Source: Streptomyces mangrovi (GTDB taxonomy: Bacteria; Actinomycetota; Actinomycetes; Streptomycetales; Streptomycetaceae). Taken from it: DNA of 63,252 bases. The notes below the pieces were generated by a model. It did not search any database and was not told where the DNA came from. It saw nothing but the letters and a program-made list of their open reading frames with translations. The stretch is from assembly GCF_900114215.1 (NCBI RefSeq), contig NZ_FOSG01000028.1, forward strand, positions 1 to 63,252. Direction: 5' to 3'. Below, piece after piece: positions 46,173 to 55,219 of the stretch (its first letter is position 1; the number at the start of each line of letters is the position of its first letter). The translations under genes and the position numbers were made by a program.

Positions 46173-46824
46173 GGCGGTTCTGACGGCCTCTCCGCCCGTG
46201 CGCCGCCGCGACGCGGCCCCGCGGCCGGGCGACGGCCCGGAGGCGCACCGGCGGCGACCGACGGCGCACCGGCATCCGGCCGGAGGTCCGATTGCGGGGC
46301 GTCGTACGCTTATTTCCCATTACCGTACGGTAGTTGGGGCGTGCAAGACCTGCGCGATGTGACGGGAGTCACCGAATCGGTTGATCAGGAGGAGGAATTT
46401 ACCCCCTTCCTACATCGGGTAAATTTAATATGTGCCATTGCACTGCGTCCGGGCATCCCTCCCCGCACCTCCGCGCACCCCCCGTACGGGAGCGCTCTCC
46501 GCGCCCCCGAAGGGCCCTCCGGGCACCTCTCGGCGCACCCCGGCGCCTCTCTGGCCGGCGCCTCTCTGGCCGGCGCGGCGAACCGGGCGCGGAGCAGGCC
46601 CCGTTGACGCACGGCAAGGCCCCTCGACCGGAACGGGATTCCGGTCGAGGGGCCTTGCCGGCACGACGCGCGGGCGCGAAGGAGTACGCAAAATCGCGCT
46701 GGACCCGGCGGAGCCCAGCGCGATCGACGTTCAGGCCGTGTGGGGGACACCGGCCCGAAAGGTGGTGCCGAGTCGGGCGGCGAAGCGGGATGGGGACCCC
46801 GTCACGCCCGATTCACGGGGTTGT
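46173..46824. other. intergenic region upstream of the bldC 3' end
   Basis: About 650 bases with no supported gene. It contains a 12-bp palindrome TACCGTACGGTA (46321-46332), GTGAC-ggga-GTCAC (about 46360), an AT-rich inverted repeat AATTTACCC/GGGTAAATT (46396-46404/46417-46425), a 15-bp tandem duplication (unit GCGCCTCTCTGGCCG, 46544-46573) and a perfect terminator (46613-46659). An AGGAGGAGG at 46387-46395 has no start codon at the right distance. Confidence 0.6.
46613..46659. terminator. perfect 21-bp stem-loop between the CxxC gene and bldC
   Basis: GGCAAGGCCCCTCGACCGGAA, loop cggga, and its exact reverse complement. Convergently placed, so it could stop transcription from both sides, but it is 165 bases from the bldC stop. 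Confidence 0.85.
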
Positions 46825-47031
46825 TCAGCCCTCGCTGCGCTGCTGCGGGATGCCCGCGAGCAGGGCGCGCACCTCCGCCTCGCGGTAGCGGCGGTGCCCT
46901 CCGAGCGTGCGGATGGACGTGAGCTTGCCTGCCTTGGCCCAGCGCGTGACCGTCTTCGGGTCCACACGGAACATGGTGGCAACCTCAGCCGGGGTCAGCA
47001 GCGGCTCGGCATCAGGGGTGCGAGCGGTCAT
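46825..47031 (-). CDS. bldC: developmental regulator BldC (MerR-like)
   Basis: 68 residues, start ATG 47031 with AGGAGG. A single MerR-type winged HTH without effector domain: LTPAEVATMFRVDPKTVTRW, then AKAGKLTSIRTLGGHRRYRE. I recognise it as essentially identical to S. coelicolor BldC, which delays entry into development and binds DNA cooperatively at direct repeats. GAACC-atcac-GGTTC lies shortly upstream of the start (about 47051-47066). Confidence 0.97.
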   Translation of the reverse strand: MTARTPDAEPLLTPAEVATMFRVDPKTVTRWAKAGKLTSIRTLGGHRRYREAEVRALLAGIPQQRSEG

Positions 47032-47591
47032 GAGCGGCCTCCTCGGGAGAACCGAACCATCACGGTTCTTTCCTCTAAATTCTGCACCTTGACCCGCGTT
47101 GCCCGAAATGGCGGACGCGGGCCGAGTCGGTTATAGGACGAACGGCTTGTCCTCGGCACTACAACTACACCATCTGTCCAGCCACGTCGGCCAAACCGAC
47201 GGAATTGCCCTCTCAGGTGTCCAACCTCGACGGAAGCCGATGGACCGTGTCATAACGGACGGTCACACCATCGTGACGATCGGTTACAACGTGAGCGGAC
47301 CTCTCCAGTCCCCCTGGAAAGGATCGCAATACCGATGGATCCGACCTTAGTTGGACGGATGAAGCCCCCTCCGGACTCCTTGTCCTATTTTGGCACGAGA
47401 GGTGTCCTTCGGGGCAAGACCCCGGTAAGTGCGGTCGGTCACCTTGTGGAGCCCTTGACCCGAAGGCCGGGAACGGATCGGAAGGACCCGGTTCACGGCA
47501 CCCGGGAAGCCCACGGCGCCCGGCGGCCCGGTCCCGCCCACACGGAACGCCCCGGCCAAAGCACCCCGACCGGAACCCCCGGCCGGCGGTC
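47032..47591. promoter_or_regulatory. bldC upstream region
   Basis: About 560 bases with no supported gene; less GC-rich than coding DNA. Inverted repeats: GAACC/GGTTC (about 47051-47066), CGTCGG-ccaaa-CCGACG (47185-47201), GTCAC-accatc-GTGAC (about 47262-47277). It should hold the bldC promoter and developmental regulator sites; no BldD-type box was found by eye. Confidence 0.5.
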
Positions 47592-48452
47592 TCAGCTGGC
47601 CATCCCGCGGTGCCGCACCGCCCGCCAGCGCTCGGTCAGCCGCTCGTAGACGGCGCTCGCTCGCTCGCCGTCGCCCTCCCGCAGCGCCGCCAGTCCCTCC
47701 GCGGTGTCGGCCGCGGAGTGGTCCGAGGCGAGCTGCTCCTCCGGGATGGTATACACCAGTCCGCCGTAGTCCAGCTCCACCATCGAACGCGGATGGAACT
47801 CCTCCAGCCAGCGCCCCACGTCCACCAGCCCGTCGATCAGCGGGCTGTCCTCCAGTTCCTCGCGCAGCACCTTCAGCGCACGCGCCACCCGCCGCCTCGC
47901 CTGCACCATCGGGGTGCGGTAGCGCAGGACGACCCCCTCCCCCGCGCCGCCGGCGCCGGCGTCCGCCCCCTTGTCGTACTCGCGCTCCTCGTCCGCGAAG
48001 AGCACGAACCAGCGCACCGGGACGTGCCAGGTCGCCGAGCGGATCCACGGCCGGGCGTCCGGGTTCCGCTCCCGCCAGCTGTCGTAGTCCGCCGCGGCCT
48101 CGCGCCGCACCACCGGCGGCACCGCCGCATCCAGCACCGGCGCCGGCAGCTCGTCGCCGAGCCCGGCCAGCGCCTGCCAGCCCCGCAGCCTGGTCCGCCA
48201 GGGGCAGACGCACAGCACCCCGTCCACCTCGGCCACGAAGGCGTCCGCGCTCTCGCGCACCGGCACCACCACGGGCGGCACCGGCAGCAGGTCCGACAGC
48301 GACCGGCGCAGCTCGTCCTGCGCCCCGGGCAGGCTCCCGCGACGGGCGTAGCGGGCCCAGTGGGAGCGCTCCGGCTCGGGAAAGGCGGCCAGCGGCTCGT
48401 AGACCCGCAGGTAGGAGGCGTACGGGACGGCCACCGGAGTAGTGAGGGCCAA
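47592..48452 (-). CDS. conserved actinobacterial protein of unknown function
   Basis: 286 residues from ATG 48452. Begins VPYASYLRVYEPLAAFPEPERSHW; contains a segment FVAEVDGVLCVCPWRTRLRGW and a long helical second half (YRTPMVQARRRVARALKVLREEL; LVDVGRWLEEFHPRSMVELDYGG). The CVCPWR cysteines could bind metal. I recall the same gene between bldC and vdh in S. coelicolor, so it is conserved, but no function is known to me. Confidence 0.75.
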   Translation of the reverse strand: MALTTPVAVPYASYLRVYEPLAAFPEPERSHWARYARRGSLPGAQDELRRSLSDLLPVPPVVVPVRESADAFVAEVDGVLCVCPWRTRLRGWQALAGLGDELPAPVLDAAVPPVVRREAAADYDSWRERNPDARPWIRSATWHVPVRWFVLFADEEREYDKGADAGAGGAGEGVVLRYRTPMVQARRRVARALKVLREELEDSPLIDGLVDVGRWLEEFHPRSMVELDYGGLVYTIPEEQLASDHSAADTAEGLAALREGDGERASAVYERLTERWRAVRHRGMAS

Positions 48453-48654
48453 GGGTTTCTTCCTCCCGGAGCAGCGGGCCGAGGGGCGGACAACGGCAGT
48501 TCAATACCCTGATCGTGGCACCGCAACTGCACACCCGTACTCCCGGGGGCCGTCAGGCCGTACCCTCATGCCAACCGGCCCGCTCCGCATCCCACCGCCA
48601 CAAGCGGGAGAATGCTGGAAGGGCACCCTTCCGCGACATACAGGAGTCACCACC

Positions 48655-49827
48655 GTGACTGACGTACGTCCCGCCGTCAGCGTCGACGGACACCGAGACG
48701 GCTCAGAGAGCGCCGTGAGCGCGCAGCGCACCACAGGTTCGGTCCTGCACACCCTGTTCCGCTCCGAGCAGGGCGGCCATGAGCAGGTCGTCCTCTGCCA
48801 GGACCGGGAGACCGGCCTGAAGGCGGTCATCGCCATCCACTCCACGGCCCTGGGCCCGGCTCTGGGCGGCACCCGCTTCCATGCCTACGCCTCCGAGGAG
48901 AACCCGGAGGAGGCCGCCGTGAAGGACGCCCTCAACCTCGCCCGCGGCATGTCGTACAAGAACGCGCTCGCCGGGCTGGACCACGGCGGCGGCAAGGCCG
49001 TGATCATCGGCGACCCCGAGCAGCACAAGACCGAGGCCCTGCTGGAGGCCTACGGCCGCTTCGTCGACTCCCTCGGCGGCCGCTACGTCACCGCCTGTGA
49101 CGTCGGCACCTACGTCCAGGACATGGACGTGGTCTCGCGCGCCTCCCGCTGGGTGACCGGCCGCTCCCCCGAGAACGGCGGCGCCGGCGACTCCTCGGTG
49201 CTCACCGCCTTCGGCGTCTACCAGGGCATGCGCGCCAGCGCGAAGCACCTGTGGGGCGACACCTCGCTGCGCGGCCGCAGGGTCGGCGTCGCGGGCGTCG
49301 GCAAGGTCGGCCGCCACCTGGTGGGCCATCTGCTCGACGAGGGCGCCGAGGTCCTGGTCACGGACGTGCGCACCGAGGCGGTCGAGCGCATCACGGCCGC
49401 GCACCCGGAGGTGGTGGCGGTCGCCGACACCGACGCGCTGATCCGCACCGAGGGCCTGGACGTGTACGCGCCCTGCGCGCTCGGCGGCGCCCTGAACGAC
49501 GAGACCGTCGGCGTGCTGACCGCGAAGGTGGTCTGTGGCGCGGCCAACAACCAGCTCGCCCACCCGGGCGTCGAGAAGGATCTCGCCGACCGGGGCGTCC
49601 TCTACGCGCCCGACTACGTGGTGAACTCCGGCGGCGTGATCCAGGTCGCGGACGAGCTCCACGGCTTCGACTTCGCACGCGCGAAGGCGAAGGCCGAGAA
49701 GATCCACGACACCACGCTGGCGATCTTCGAGCGCGCCGCGGCCGACGGCGTGCCGCCGGCGGTGGCGGCCGACCGCATCGCCGAGCAGCGGATGGCCGAG
49801 GCCCGCAAGGCCGGCGCCGCGAGCTGA
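48655..49827 (+). CDS. vdh: valine (branched-chain amino acid) dehydrogenase
   Basis: 390 residues from GTG 48655 (CAGGAG upstream). Glu/Leu/Phe/Val dehydrogenase family: catalytic-lysine region GTRFHAYASEEN and SYKNALAGLDHGGGKAVI, then the NAD-binding Rossmann motif VGVAGVGKVGRHLVGHLL and VCGAANNQLAHP. It deaminates valine, leucine and isoleucine to 2-oxo acids, supplying acyl-CoA starters for fatty acids and polyketides. Position next to bldC and DUF3073 fits S. coelicolor vdh (SCO4089, by recall). Confidence 0.94.
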   Translation: MTDVRPAVSVDGHRDGSESAVSAQRTTGSVLHTLFRSEQGGHEQVVLCQDRETGLKAVIAIHSTALGPALGGTRFHAYASEENPEEAAVKDALNLARGMSYKNALAGLDHGGGKAVIIGDPEQHKTEALLEAYGRFVDSLGGRYVTACDVGTYVQDMDVVSRASRWVTGRSPENGGAGDSSVLTAFGVYQGMRASAKHLWGDTSLRGRRVGVAGVGKVGRHLVGHLLDEGAEVLVTDVRTEAVERITAAHPEVVAVADTDALIRTEGLDVYAPCALGGALNDETVGVLTAKVVCGAANNQLAHPGVEKDLADRGVLYAPDYVVNSGGVIQVADELHGFDFARAKAKAEKIHDTTLAIFERAAADGVPPAVAADRIAEQRMAEARKAGAAS

Positions 49828-49860
49828 CCCGGCGGCTTCGGCCCGGCGGTTCCGGCCCGC

Positions 49861-49899
49861 TGGGTCAGGTGCGCGGGGCCGGCCCGCACGCCTGACCCA
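49861..49899 (+). terminator. stem-loop after vdh
   Basis: TGGGTCAGG and CCTGACCCA pair, extended by a mostly matched GCGGG/CCCGC part, about 35 bases after the vdh stop. Confidence 0.7.
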
Positions 49900-50193
49900 G
49901 CGTCCACCAAGGCGTCACCCCCGGTGATGAAGAGTGGGGGAGACATCCCTCACCACCCCTGGGCGGGTGACCGGACGGACAGAAGGTAAAATCGTCGCTG
50001 ACCAGCGGAGAAATGGTCACCAGGCAGGGCGGCACCGGCCGTGTCGTGCGGGCGGCGTACCGTACGGCCACGGAAGCAGGTACCGTTGAAGCTCCACGGA
50101 CGGTCTCTCGATCGAATCGAGGGTCCGCTCCGCATCGTGAACGCGTGTCAAGACTCTGGGGCCGTTGAGCCCCGTCGTTGAGGGGGTCGAGCC
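49900..50193. promoter_or_regulatory. upstream region of the DUF3073 gene
   Basis: About 290 bases, relatively AT-rich around 49980-50000 (GAAGGTAAAATCGTC). GGGGC-cgttga-GCCCC near 50159-50174 is a small hairpin just ahead of the ribosome binding site GAGGGGG. Confidence 0.5.
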
Positions 50194-50472
50194 ATGGGGC
50201 GCGGCCGGGCCAAGGCCAAGCAGACGAAGGTCGCCCGCCAGCTGAAGTACAACAGCGGTGGGACCGATCTCGCACGTCTGGCCGAGGAGCTGGGCGCATC
50301 GACATCGAGTCAGCCGCCGAACGGCGAGCGGTTCGAGGACGATGAGCTGGACGACCCGTACGCACGGTACGCGGATCTGTACAACGACGATGACGAGGAC
50401 ACGGAGGGCGACGACCATGCGGTCGACTCCCGCGGGTCCTCATCACCGTCGAACCACCGACGCCGCGCCTGA
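50194..50472 (+). CDS. DUF3073 protein
   Basis: 92 residues, ATG 50194 with GAGGGGG upstream. The N-terminus MGRGRAKAKQTKVARQLKYN is the DUF3073 hallmark, basic and probably nucleic-acid or ribosome-binding; the C-terminal half is very acidic (DDELDDPYARYADLYNDDDED). Conserved in actinomycetes; function unknown. Confidence 0.93.
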   Translation: MGRGRAKAKQTKVARQLKYNSGGTDLARLAEELGASTSSQPPNGERFEDDELDDPYARYADLYNDDDEDTEGDDHAVDSRGSSSPSNHRRRA

Positions 50473-50523
50473 GGACGTCGTCGTCCACTGAACAAAGCGA
50501 TCTCATACCGAGCAGCGGTCATC

Positions 50524-50551
50524 ACCCGGTCCGGCCACCGCCGGACCGGGT
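50524..50551. terminator. bidirectional terminator between DUF3073 and purM genes
   Basis: ACCCGGTCCGG-ccaccg-CCGGACCGGGT, 11-bp perfect stem, followed by TTT on the plus strand. Confidence 0.9.
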
Positions 50552-50575
50552 TTTGATCCTGTCCGCTTCCGCCGT

Positions 50576-51661
50576 TCAGCCCGCGTAGTCCCCGGTGAGG
50601 GCGACGGCCTCACCGCGGTCGCCGCGCTCGGTGACCTCGCCGGCGACCCAGGCGTCCACACCGCGCTCGCCCATCAGGGCCAGCGTCCCCGCGACCGACT
50701 CCGGCGGGACGACGGCGATCATGCCGACGCCCATGTTGAGGGTCTTCTCCAGCTCCGCGCGCTCGACCCCGCCCAGCTCGCCCACCGCCCGGAAGACCGG
50801 TGCCGGGCTCCAGGTGGAGCGGTCCACGGTGGCGTGCAGCCCGTCGGGCACGACACGCGCGAGGTTGCCGGCCAGCCCGCCGCCGGTGATGTGCGAGAAG
50901 GCGTGCACCTCGGTGGCCCTCGTCAGCGCCAGGCAGTCCAGCGAGTAGATCTTGGTGGGCTCCAGCAGCTCCTCGCCCAGCGTGCGGCCGAAGTCCTCGA
51001 CATGGCGGTCCAGCGACCAGCCGGCGCGGTCGAAGAACACGTGCCGCACCAGCGAGTACCCGTTGGAGTGAAGACCGGAGGCGCCCATCGCGACGACCGC
51101 GTCGCCCGGGCGGATGCGGTCCGCGCCCAGGATCTCGTCGGCCTCCACGACGCCCGTGCCCGCGCCCGCCACGTCGTACTCGTCCGGGCCCATCAGACCG
51201 GGGTGCTCGGCCGTCTCGCCGCCGACCAGGGCGCAGCCCGCCAGGACGCAGCCCTCCGCGATGCCCTTGACGATGGAGGCGACCCGCTCGGGGACGACCT
51301 TGCCCACGCTGATGTAGTCGGTCATGAACAGCGGCTCGGCGCCGCAGACCACCAGGTCGTCCACGACCATCGCCACCAGGTCGTGGCCGATGGTGTCGTG
51401 GACGCCCATCTTCTGCGCGACGGCGACCTTGGTGCCCACGCCGTCGGTGGCCGAGGCCAGCAGCGGGCGCCGGTAGCCCTTCAGCGCGGACGCGTCGAAC
51501 AGGCCCGCGAAGCCGCCGAGCGCACCGATGCTCTCGGGCCGGCGGGCCTTGCCCACCCACTCCTTCATCAGCGTGACGGCGCGGTCGCCCGCCTCGATGT
51601 CCACTCCGGCGGCGGCGTAGCTGGCGCCCTGGCCGGCCGGGGTCGGGTTGGTGGAGGTCAT
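50576..51661 (-). CDS. purM: phosphoribosylformylglycinamidine cyclo-ligase PurM
   Basis: 361 residues. AIR synthase: converts FGAM to AIR with ATP in purine synthesis. Motifs: ASYAAAGVDIEAGDRAV, LASATDGVGTKV, HDTIGHDLVAMVVDDLVVCGAEPLF, ETAEHPGLMGPDEYDVAG and HITGGGLAGNLARV. It follows purF on the same strand with a 93-base gap that holds a 15-bp direct repeat. Confidence 0.97.
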   Translation of the reverse strand: MTSTNPTPAGQGASYAAAGVDIEAGDRAVTLMKEWVGKARRPESIGALGGFAGLFDASALKGYRRPLLASATDGVGTKVAVAQKMGVHDTIGHDLVAMVVDDLVVCGAEPLFMTDYISVGKVVPERVASIVKGIAEGCVLAGCALVGGETAEHPGLMGPDEYDVAGAGTGVVEADEILGADRIRPGDAVVAMGASGLHSNGYSLVRHVFFDRAGWSLDRHVEDFGRTLGEELLEPTKIYSLDCLALTRATEVHAFSHITGGGLAGNLARVVPDGLHATVDRSTWSPAPVFRAVGELGGVERAELEKTLNMGVGMIAVVPPESVAGTLALMGERGVDAWVAGEVTERGDRGEAVALTGDYAG

Positions 51662-51692
51662 GGTCTTCCTCTGGGACGGACGGTGGCCCGCT

Positions 51693-51734
51693 GGCTCACC
51701 GGGACGGTCGGCGGCTGCCGGCTCACCGGGACGG
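51693..51734. repeat. 15-bp direct repeat in the purF-purM gap
   Basis: GGCTCACCGGGACGG occurs at 51693-51707 and 51720-51734 (period 27). Its place just ahead of purM suggests slippage or a repeated binding site; no function can be assigned. Confidence 0.75.
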
Positions 51735-51754
51735 CCGCCGGCGAGCCGACGGGG

Positions 51755-53314
51755 TCAGGGCCTGCGCAGCGCGTCGGCCGCGCCGGGGCCCGCGAGCATG
51801 CTCCGCACCCCGTCGGGGTCGGCGCCGACGGCCTCGGCGGTCTCGGACTCCAGCAGATGCTTGCCCAGCAGCCCGGGGTCCGGCAGCTCCATCGGATACT
51901 CGCCGTCGAAGCAGGCCCGGCACAGATCGGGCTTGGCGATGGTGGTCGCCTCGACCATGCCCTCCAGCGAGATGTACGCCAGGGAGTCCGCCCCCAGCGA
52001 GGTGCCGATCTCCTCGACCGACAGGCCGTTGGCGATCAGCTCGGCGCGGGTGGCGAAGTCGATGCCGAAGAAGCACGGCCACTTGATGGGCGGCGAGCTG
52101 ATCCGCACGTGCACCTCGGCCGCGCCCGCCTCGCGCAGCATCCGCACCAGGGCGCGCTGGGTGTTGCCGCGGACGATCGAGTCGTCGACGACCACCAGGC
52201 GCTTGCCGCGGATGACCTCCTTGAGGGGGTTGAGCTTGAGGCGGATGCCGAGCTGGCGGATGGTCTGCGAGGGCTGGATGAACGTCCGGCCCACGTAGGA
52301 GTTCTTGACCAGGCCGCTGCCGTACGGGATGCCGCTGGCCTCGGCGTAGCCGACCGCGGCCGGGGTGCCGGACTCCGGGGTCGCTATGACCAGGTCGGCC
52401 TCGGCCGGGGCCTCGGCGGCCAGCCGGCGGCCCATCTCCACCCGGGAGAGGTAGACGTTGCGGCCCGCGATGTCGGTGTCGGGGCGCGCGAGGTAGACGT
52501 ACTCGAAGACACAGCCCTTCGGCTTCGCTTCCGCGAAGCGCTGGGCGCGCAGCCCGTCCTCGTCGATGGCGACCATCTCGCCGGGCTCGATCTCCCGGAT
52601 GAAGGAGGCGCCGACGATGTCCAGAGCGGCGGTCTCGGAGGCCACCACCCAGCCGCGCTCCAGCCGGCCGAGTACCAGCGGGCGTATGCCCTGCGGGTCG
52701 CGGGCGGCGTAGAGGGTGTGCTCGTCCATGAAGACCAGGCTGAACGCGCCCTTGACCTTCGGCAGGACCGCGGGGGCGGCCTGCTCGACGGTGAGCGGCC
52801 TGCCCTCGTCGTCCACCTGGCCCGCCAGCAGGGCGGTGATCAGGTCGGTGTCGTTGGTGGCGGCGACCTGGGTGGCCCGGCCGCCCGTGCTGGGCAGCGC
52901 GGCGACCATCTCGGCCAGTTCGGCGGTGTTGACCAGGTTGCCGTTGTGGCCCAGCGCGATCGAGCCCTGGGCGGTGGCCCGGAAGGTGGGCTGGGCGTTC
53001 TCCCACACCGAGGCGCCGGTGGTCGAGTAGCGCGCGTGACCGACCGCGATGTGGCCCTTCAGGGAGCCGAGGGAGGTTTCGTCGAAGACCTGGGAGACCA
53101 GGCCCATGTCCTTGAAGACGAGGATCTGGGAGCCGTTGCTCACCGCGATGCCCGCGGACTCCTGTCCCCGGTGCTGCAGCGCGTACAGCCCGAAATAGGT
53201 GAGCTTGGAGACCTCTTCCCCCGGGGCCCAGACTCCGAAGACGCCGCAGGCGTCCTGGGGGCCCTTCTCTCCGGGGAGCAGGTCGTGGTTGAGTCGTCCG
53301 TCACCACGTGGCAC
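51755..53314 (-). CDS. purF: amidophosphoribosyltransferase PurF
   Basis: 519 residues from GTG 53314. First committed enzyme of purine synthesis: glutamine + PRPP to phosphoribosylamine. A 22-residue propeptide precedes the nucleophile Cys23 (DACGVFGVWAPG), then LYALQHRGQESAG, and the PRPP motif VVVDDSIVRGNTQ in the C-terminal domain. FeS-type cysteines are expected, as in B. subtilis PurF (CFFGIDF, CRACFDGEY). Confidence 0.97.
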   Translation of the reverse strand: MPRGDGRLNHDLLPGEKGPQDACGVFGVWAPGEEVSKLTYFGLYALQHRGQESAGIAVSNGSQILVFKDMGLVSQVFDETSLGSLKGHIAVGHARYSTTGASVWENAQPTFRATAQGSIALGHNGNLVNTAELAEMVAALPSTGGRATQVAATNDTDLITALLAGQVDDEGRPLTVEQAAPAVLPKVKGAFSLVFMDEHTLYAARDPQGIRPLVLGRLERGWVVASETAALDIVGASFIREIEPGEMVAIDEDGLRAQRFAEAKPKGCVFEYVYLARPDTDIAGRNVYLSRVEMGRRLAAEAPAEADLVIATPESGTPAAVGYAEASGIPYGSGLVKNSYVGRTFIQPSQTIRQLGIRLKLNPLKEVIRGKRLVVVDDSIVRGNTQRALVRMLREAGAAEVHVRISSPPIKWPCFFGIDFATRAELIANGLSVEEIGTSLGADSLAYISLEGMVEATTIAKPDLCRACFDGEYPMELPDPGLLGKHLLESETAEAVGADPDGVRSMLAGPGAADALRRP

Positions 53315-53402
53315 GCCACCGAGTCTAGGACAGGTTCCGCGGTGCTCAGTACCCGGGACCGCCTCTCCCCCGCGGCCCCCGGCGATCTCTTACCGCAGGT
53401 CA

Positions 53403-54206
53403 TCACTCCAGTACAGGGAGGTGATCGCGCAGATCGGCGCGCTCGCCGCCGGCTGTGAGATGCGCCGCATCCAGCTCCGCCGACCAGTCGGTGCGCCCGG
53501 TCGCCAGGCGGATCCAGGTCAGCGGATCGGTCTCCACCACGTTCGGCGGGGTGCCGCGGGTGTGCCGCGGGCCCGCCACGCACTGGACGACCGCGAAGGG
53601 CGGGATCCGCACCTCCACCGAGGAGCCGGGCGCCTTGGCGGCCAGCGCGTCCGCCAGCAGCCGCACGGTCGTCGCCAGGGCCTGGCGGACCGGCGGGACG
53701 CGTACGCCGGTGGCCCGGGTGAGGTCGTCGCTGTGCACCACCAGCTCCAGCAGGCGGGTCACGGTGAAGTCCAGCGCCCGCATCGCGCCGAAGGGGTGCG
53801 GCAGCAGCACGTCCGCGCGCACGGCCTGCTCCAGCACCGGCTCCAGTTCCTCGACGGCGTCGTCCACCGCGCGGGCCGCGTCCTCGTAAGCCTTCGCGTG
53901 CCTGCGGGTCGCCTCGTCCAGCTCGTGGGCGGCGCCGGCCACGGACAGCGCCCAGGCGTTCAGGTCCGTCTGCGGCGCGGCGGCCCGGGGCGGGGGCTCG
54001 GCCAGCAGCCGGGGCACCGCCTCGATCTGCCCGGCGATGTGGACCACCAGATGGCGCACGTCCCAGCCGGGCAGCCCGGAGGGCCGGGCCAGCTGGTCGG
54101 GGGTGAGGGCGTGCACGGCGTTGCGCACGGCCTCCACCTGCCCGATGAGCCCGGCCCGCACCATGGCCGGGTCGTACGTCCTGGGCTTGCGCTTCACCGG
54201 AGGCAT
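53403..54206 (-). CDS. maleylpyruvate isomerase-like / SCP2-type protein
   Basis: 267 residues from ATG 54206. N-terminal DinB/MPI-like helical bundle with the pattern WDVRHLVVHIAGQ and later RLLELVVHSDDL (metal-binding His residues), followed by a sterol-carrier-like C-terminal part (VEVRIPPFAVVQCVAGPRHTRGTPPNVVETDPLTWIRLATG). Such proteins are usually mycothiol-dependent. No specific reaction can be assigned. I recall a homologue at this place in S. coelicolor (SCO4085). Confidence 0.83.
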   Translation of the reverse strand: MPPVKRKPRTYDPAMVRAGLIGQVEAVRNAVHALTPDQLARPSGLPGWDVRHLVVHIAGQIEAVPRLLAEPPPRAAAPQTDLNAWALSVAGAAHELDEATRRHAKAYEDAARAVDDAVEELEPVLEQAVRADVLLPHPFGAMRALDFTVTRLLELVVHSDDLTRATGVRVPPVRQALATTVRLLADALAAKAPGSSVEVRIPPFAVVQCVAGPRHTRGTPPNVVETDPLTWIRLATGRTDWSAELDAAHLTAGGERADLRDHLPVLE

Positions 54207-54276
54207 GGCGTCAGAGTAGAACGCCGCGTGGCGGAAGCAGGCGGCTACCCGCCGGTCGGGCCGGTTCGGCCGACGC

Positions 54277-54501
54277 TCATACGGACCGGCTCCACCCATG
54301 GGCGCGGAGACTGTGCCACCGCCACAGCACGTGCGCATCGGACTCCGCCGACCAGTCCCCGGCTGCCCGCGCCCGGTCCCGGTCGCGTTCGTACCGGTCG
54401 CAGTGAGCGCATCCGCCCACCGGTACGGCATCCGGCAGCGGCAGACCGACGTGGACCGGCGGGGACATCGTCGTCGGTGTCGTCTCAGACCTGCTGGGCA
54501 C
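54277..54501 (-). CDS. small zinc-like CxxC protein in the accessory island
   Basis: 74 residues from GTG 54501, with a strong GAGGAGGAACTCC upstream. Overlaps the 3' end of the next gene by 17 bases, so they are coupled. The centre (GGCAHCDRYERDRDRARAAG) contains CxxC and a charged helix, then DAHVLWRWHSLRAHGW. I do not recognise a family name; such proteins sit next to HTH/TPR regulators in Streptomyces. Confidence 0.6.
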   Translation of the reverse strand: MPSRSETTPTTMSPPVHVGLPLPDAVPVGGCAHCDRYERDRDRARAAGDWSAESDAHVLWRWHSLRAHGWSRSV

Positions 54502-54853
54502 GGAGTTCCTCCTCTTTGTTACGGGTCTTTTCTCCCATCGGGTCGGGGACGAACGGCAAGATCGCCCGCCGGGCCTCCAGTACGTACGCCGTGCCGGAGC
54601 CGTCCCGCACGATCAGCGTGTACGGCCGCCCCAAGGCAAGGGTGTCCAGCACGGCCTCGCCCGCGATCAGGCTCCTGCTCCACATCCGCAGCAGCCGGGC
54701 CATGCCCGGCGCGGGGCGGACGCCGGGGCCGATCCGGTCCGCGAGCCGGTCTGCCTCCCCGTGCAACCACCGCAGAGCGCCTCGTCCACCGGTGGTGTAC
54801 ACCTTGGTCAGTGGTACGGATCGGGGGCCCCGCGCGGCACGGACCGCGCACAC
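54485..54853 (-). CDS. small conserved-type protein divergent from the broken HTH regulator gene
   Basis: 122 residues if it starts at GTG 54853; GTG at 54802 would avoid overlap with the divergent HTH gene. Mostly helical; contains LHGEADRLADRIGPG and a beta-rich stretch YTLIVRDGSGTAYVLEA. No known motif. It probably belongs with the HTH/TPR gene as a regulator accessory. Confidence 0.5.
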   Translation of the reverse strand: MCAVRAARGPRSVPLTKVYTTGGRGALRWLHGEADRLADRIGPGVRPAPGMARLLRMWSRSLIAGEAVLDTLALGRPYTLIVRDGSGTAYVLEARRAILPFVPDPMGEKTRNKEEELRAQQV

Positions 54854-54979
54854 TCCCCGGTGGAGTCAGGCGAAGCTGGCGGACGAGCTGTCCATCGCCC
54901 GCTGGGGCAGAACGGGTTACTGCGACCGGCAACAGGTGTACCGGTGGGAGACCGGCAGACGGGAGCCGACCGACTGGCT

Positions 54980-54985
54980 CCCCCC
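54980..54985 (+). other. C6 homopolymer, site of frameshift
   Basis: Six C in GGCTCCCCCCACC. Removing one C joins the two reading frames. Real mutation, sequencing slip or programmed slippage cannot be distinguished here. Confidence 0.7.
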
Positions 54986-55219
54986 ACCTTGAAAAGGTCC
55001 TTCGGATCGATCTGTCCGATACGGATACTGACGCGGCTACCGAGTCGTCCGGCGATACCGTGACCTCGGTGACGCTCCTCGGGAGGGACGACGTGGAACG
55101 ACGGCGGTTCCTGACAGCGGCCTCCGCTGCCGTCAGCCTGGCGGCACTGGATCTCACCGACGCCGAGGCCGTCACTCGCCGAGCGAACCGGCCCGGTCCC
55201 GTCAGGGTCGGCATGGGCG

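Noticed and set aside
46387..46432. Small gene after AGGAGGAGG
   Set aside because: No start codon at a proper distance; the first ATG is about 35 bases away and its frame is not gene-like.
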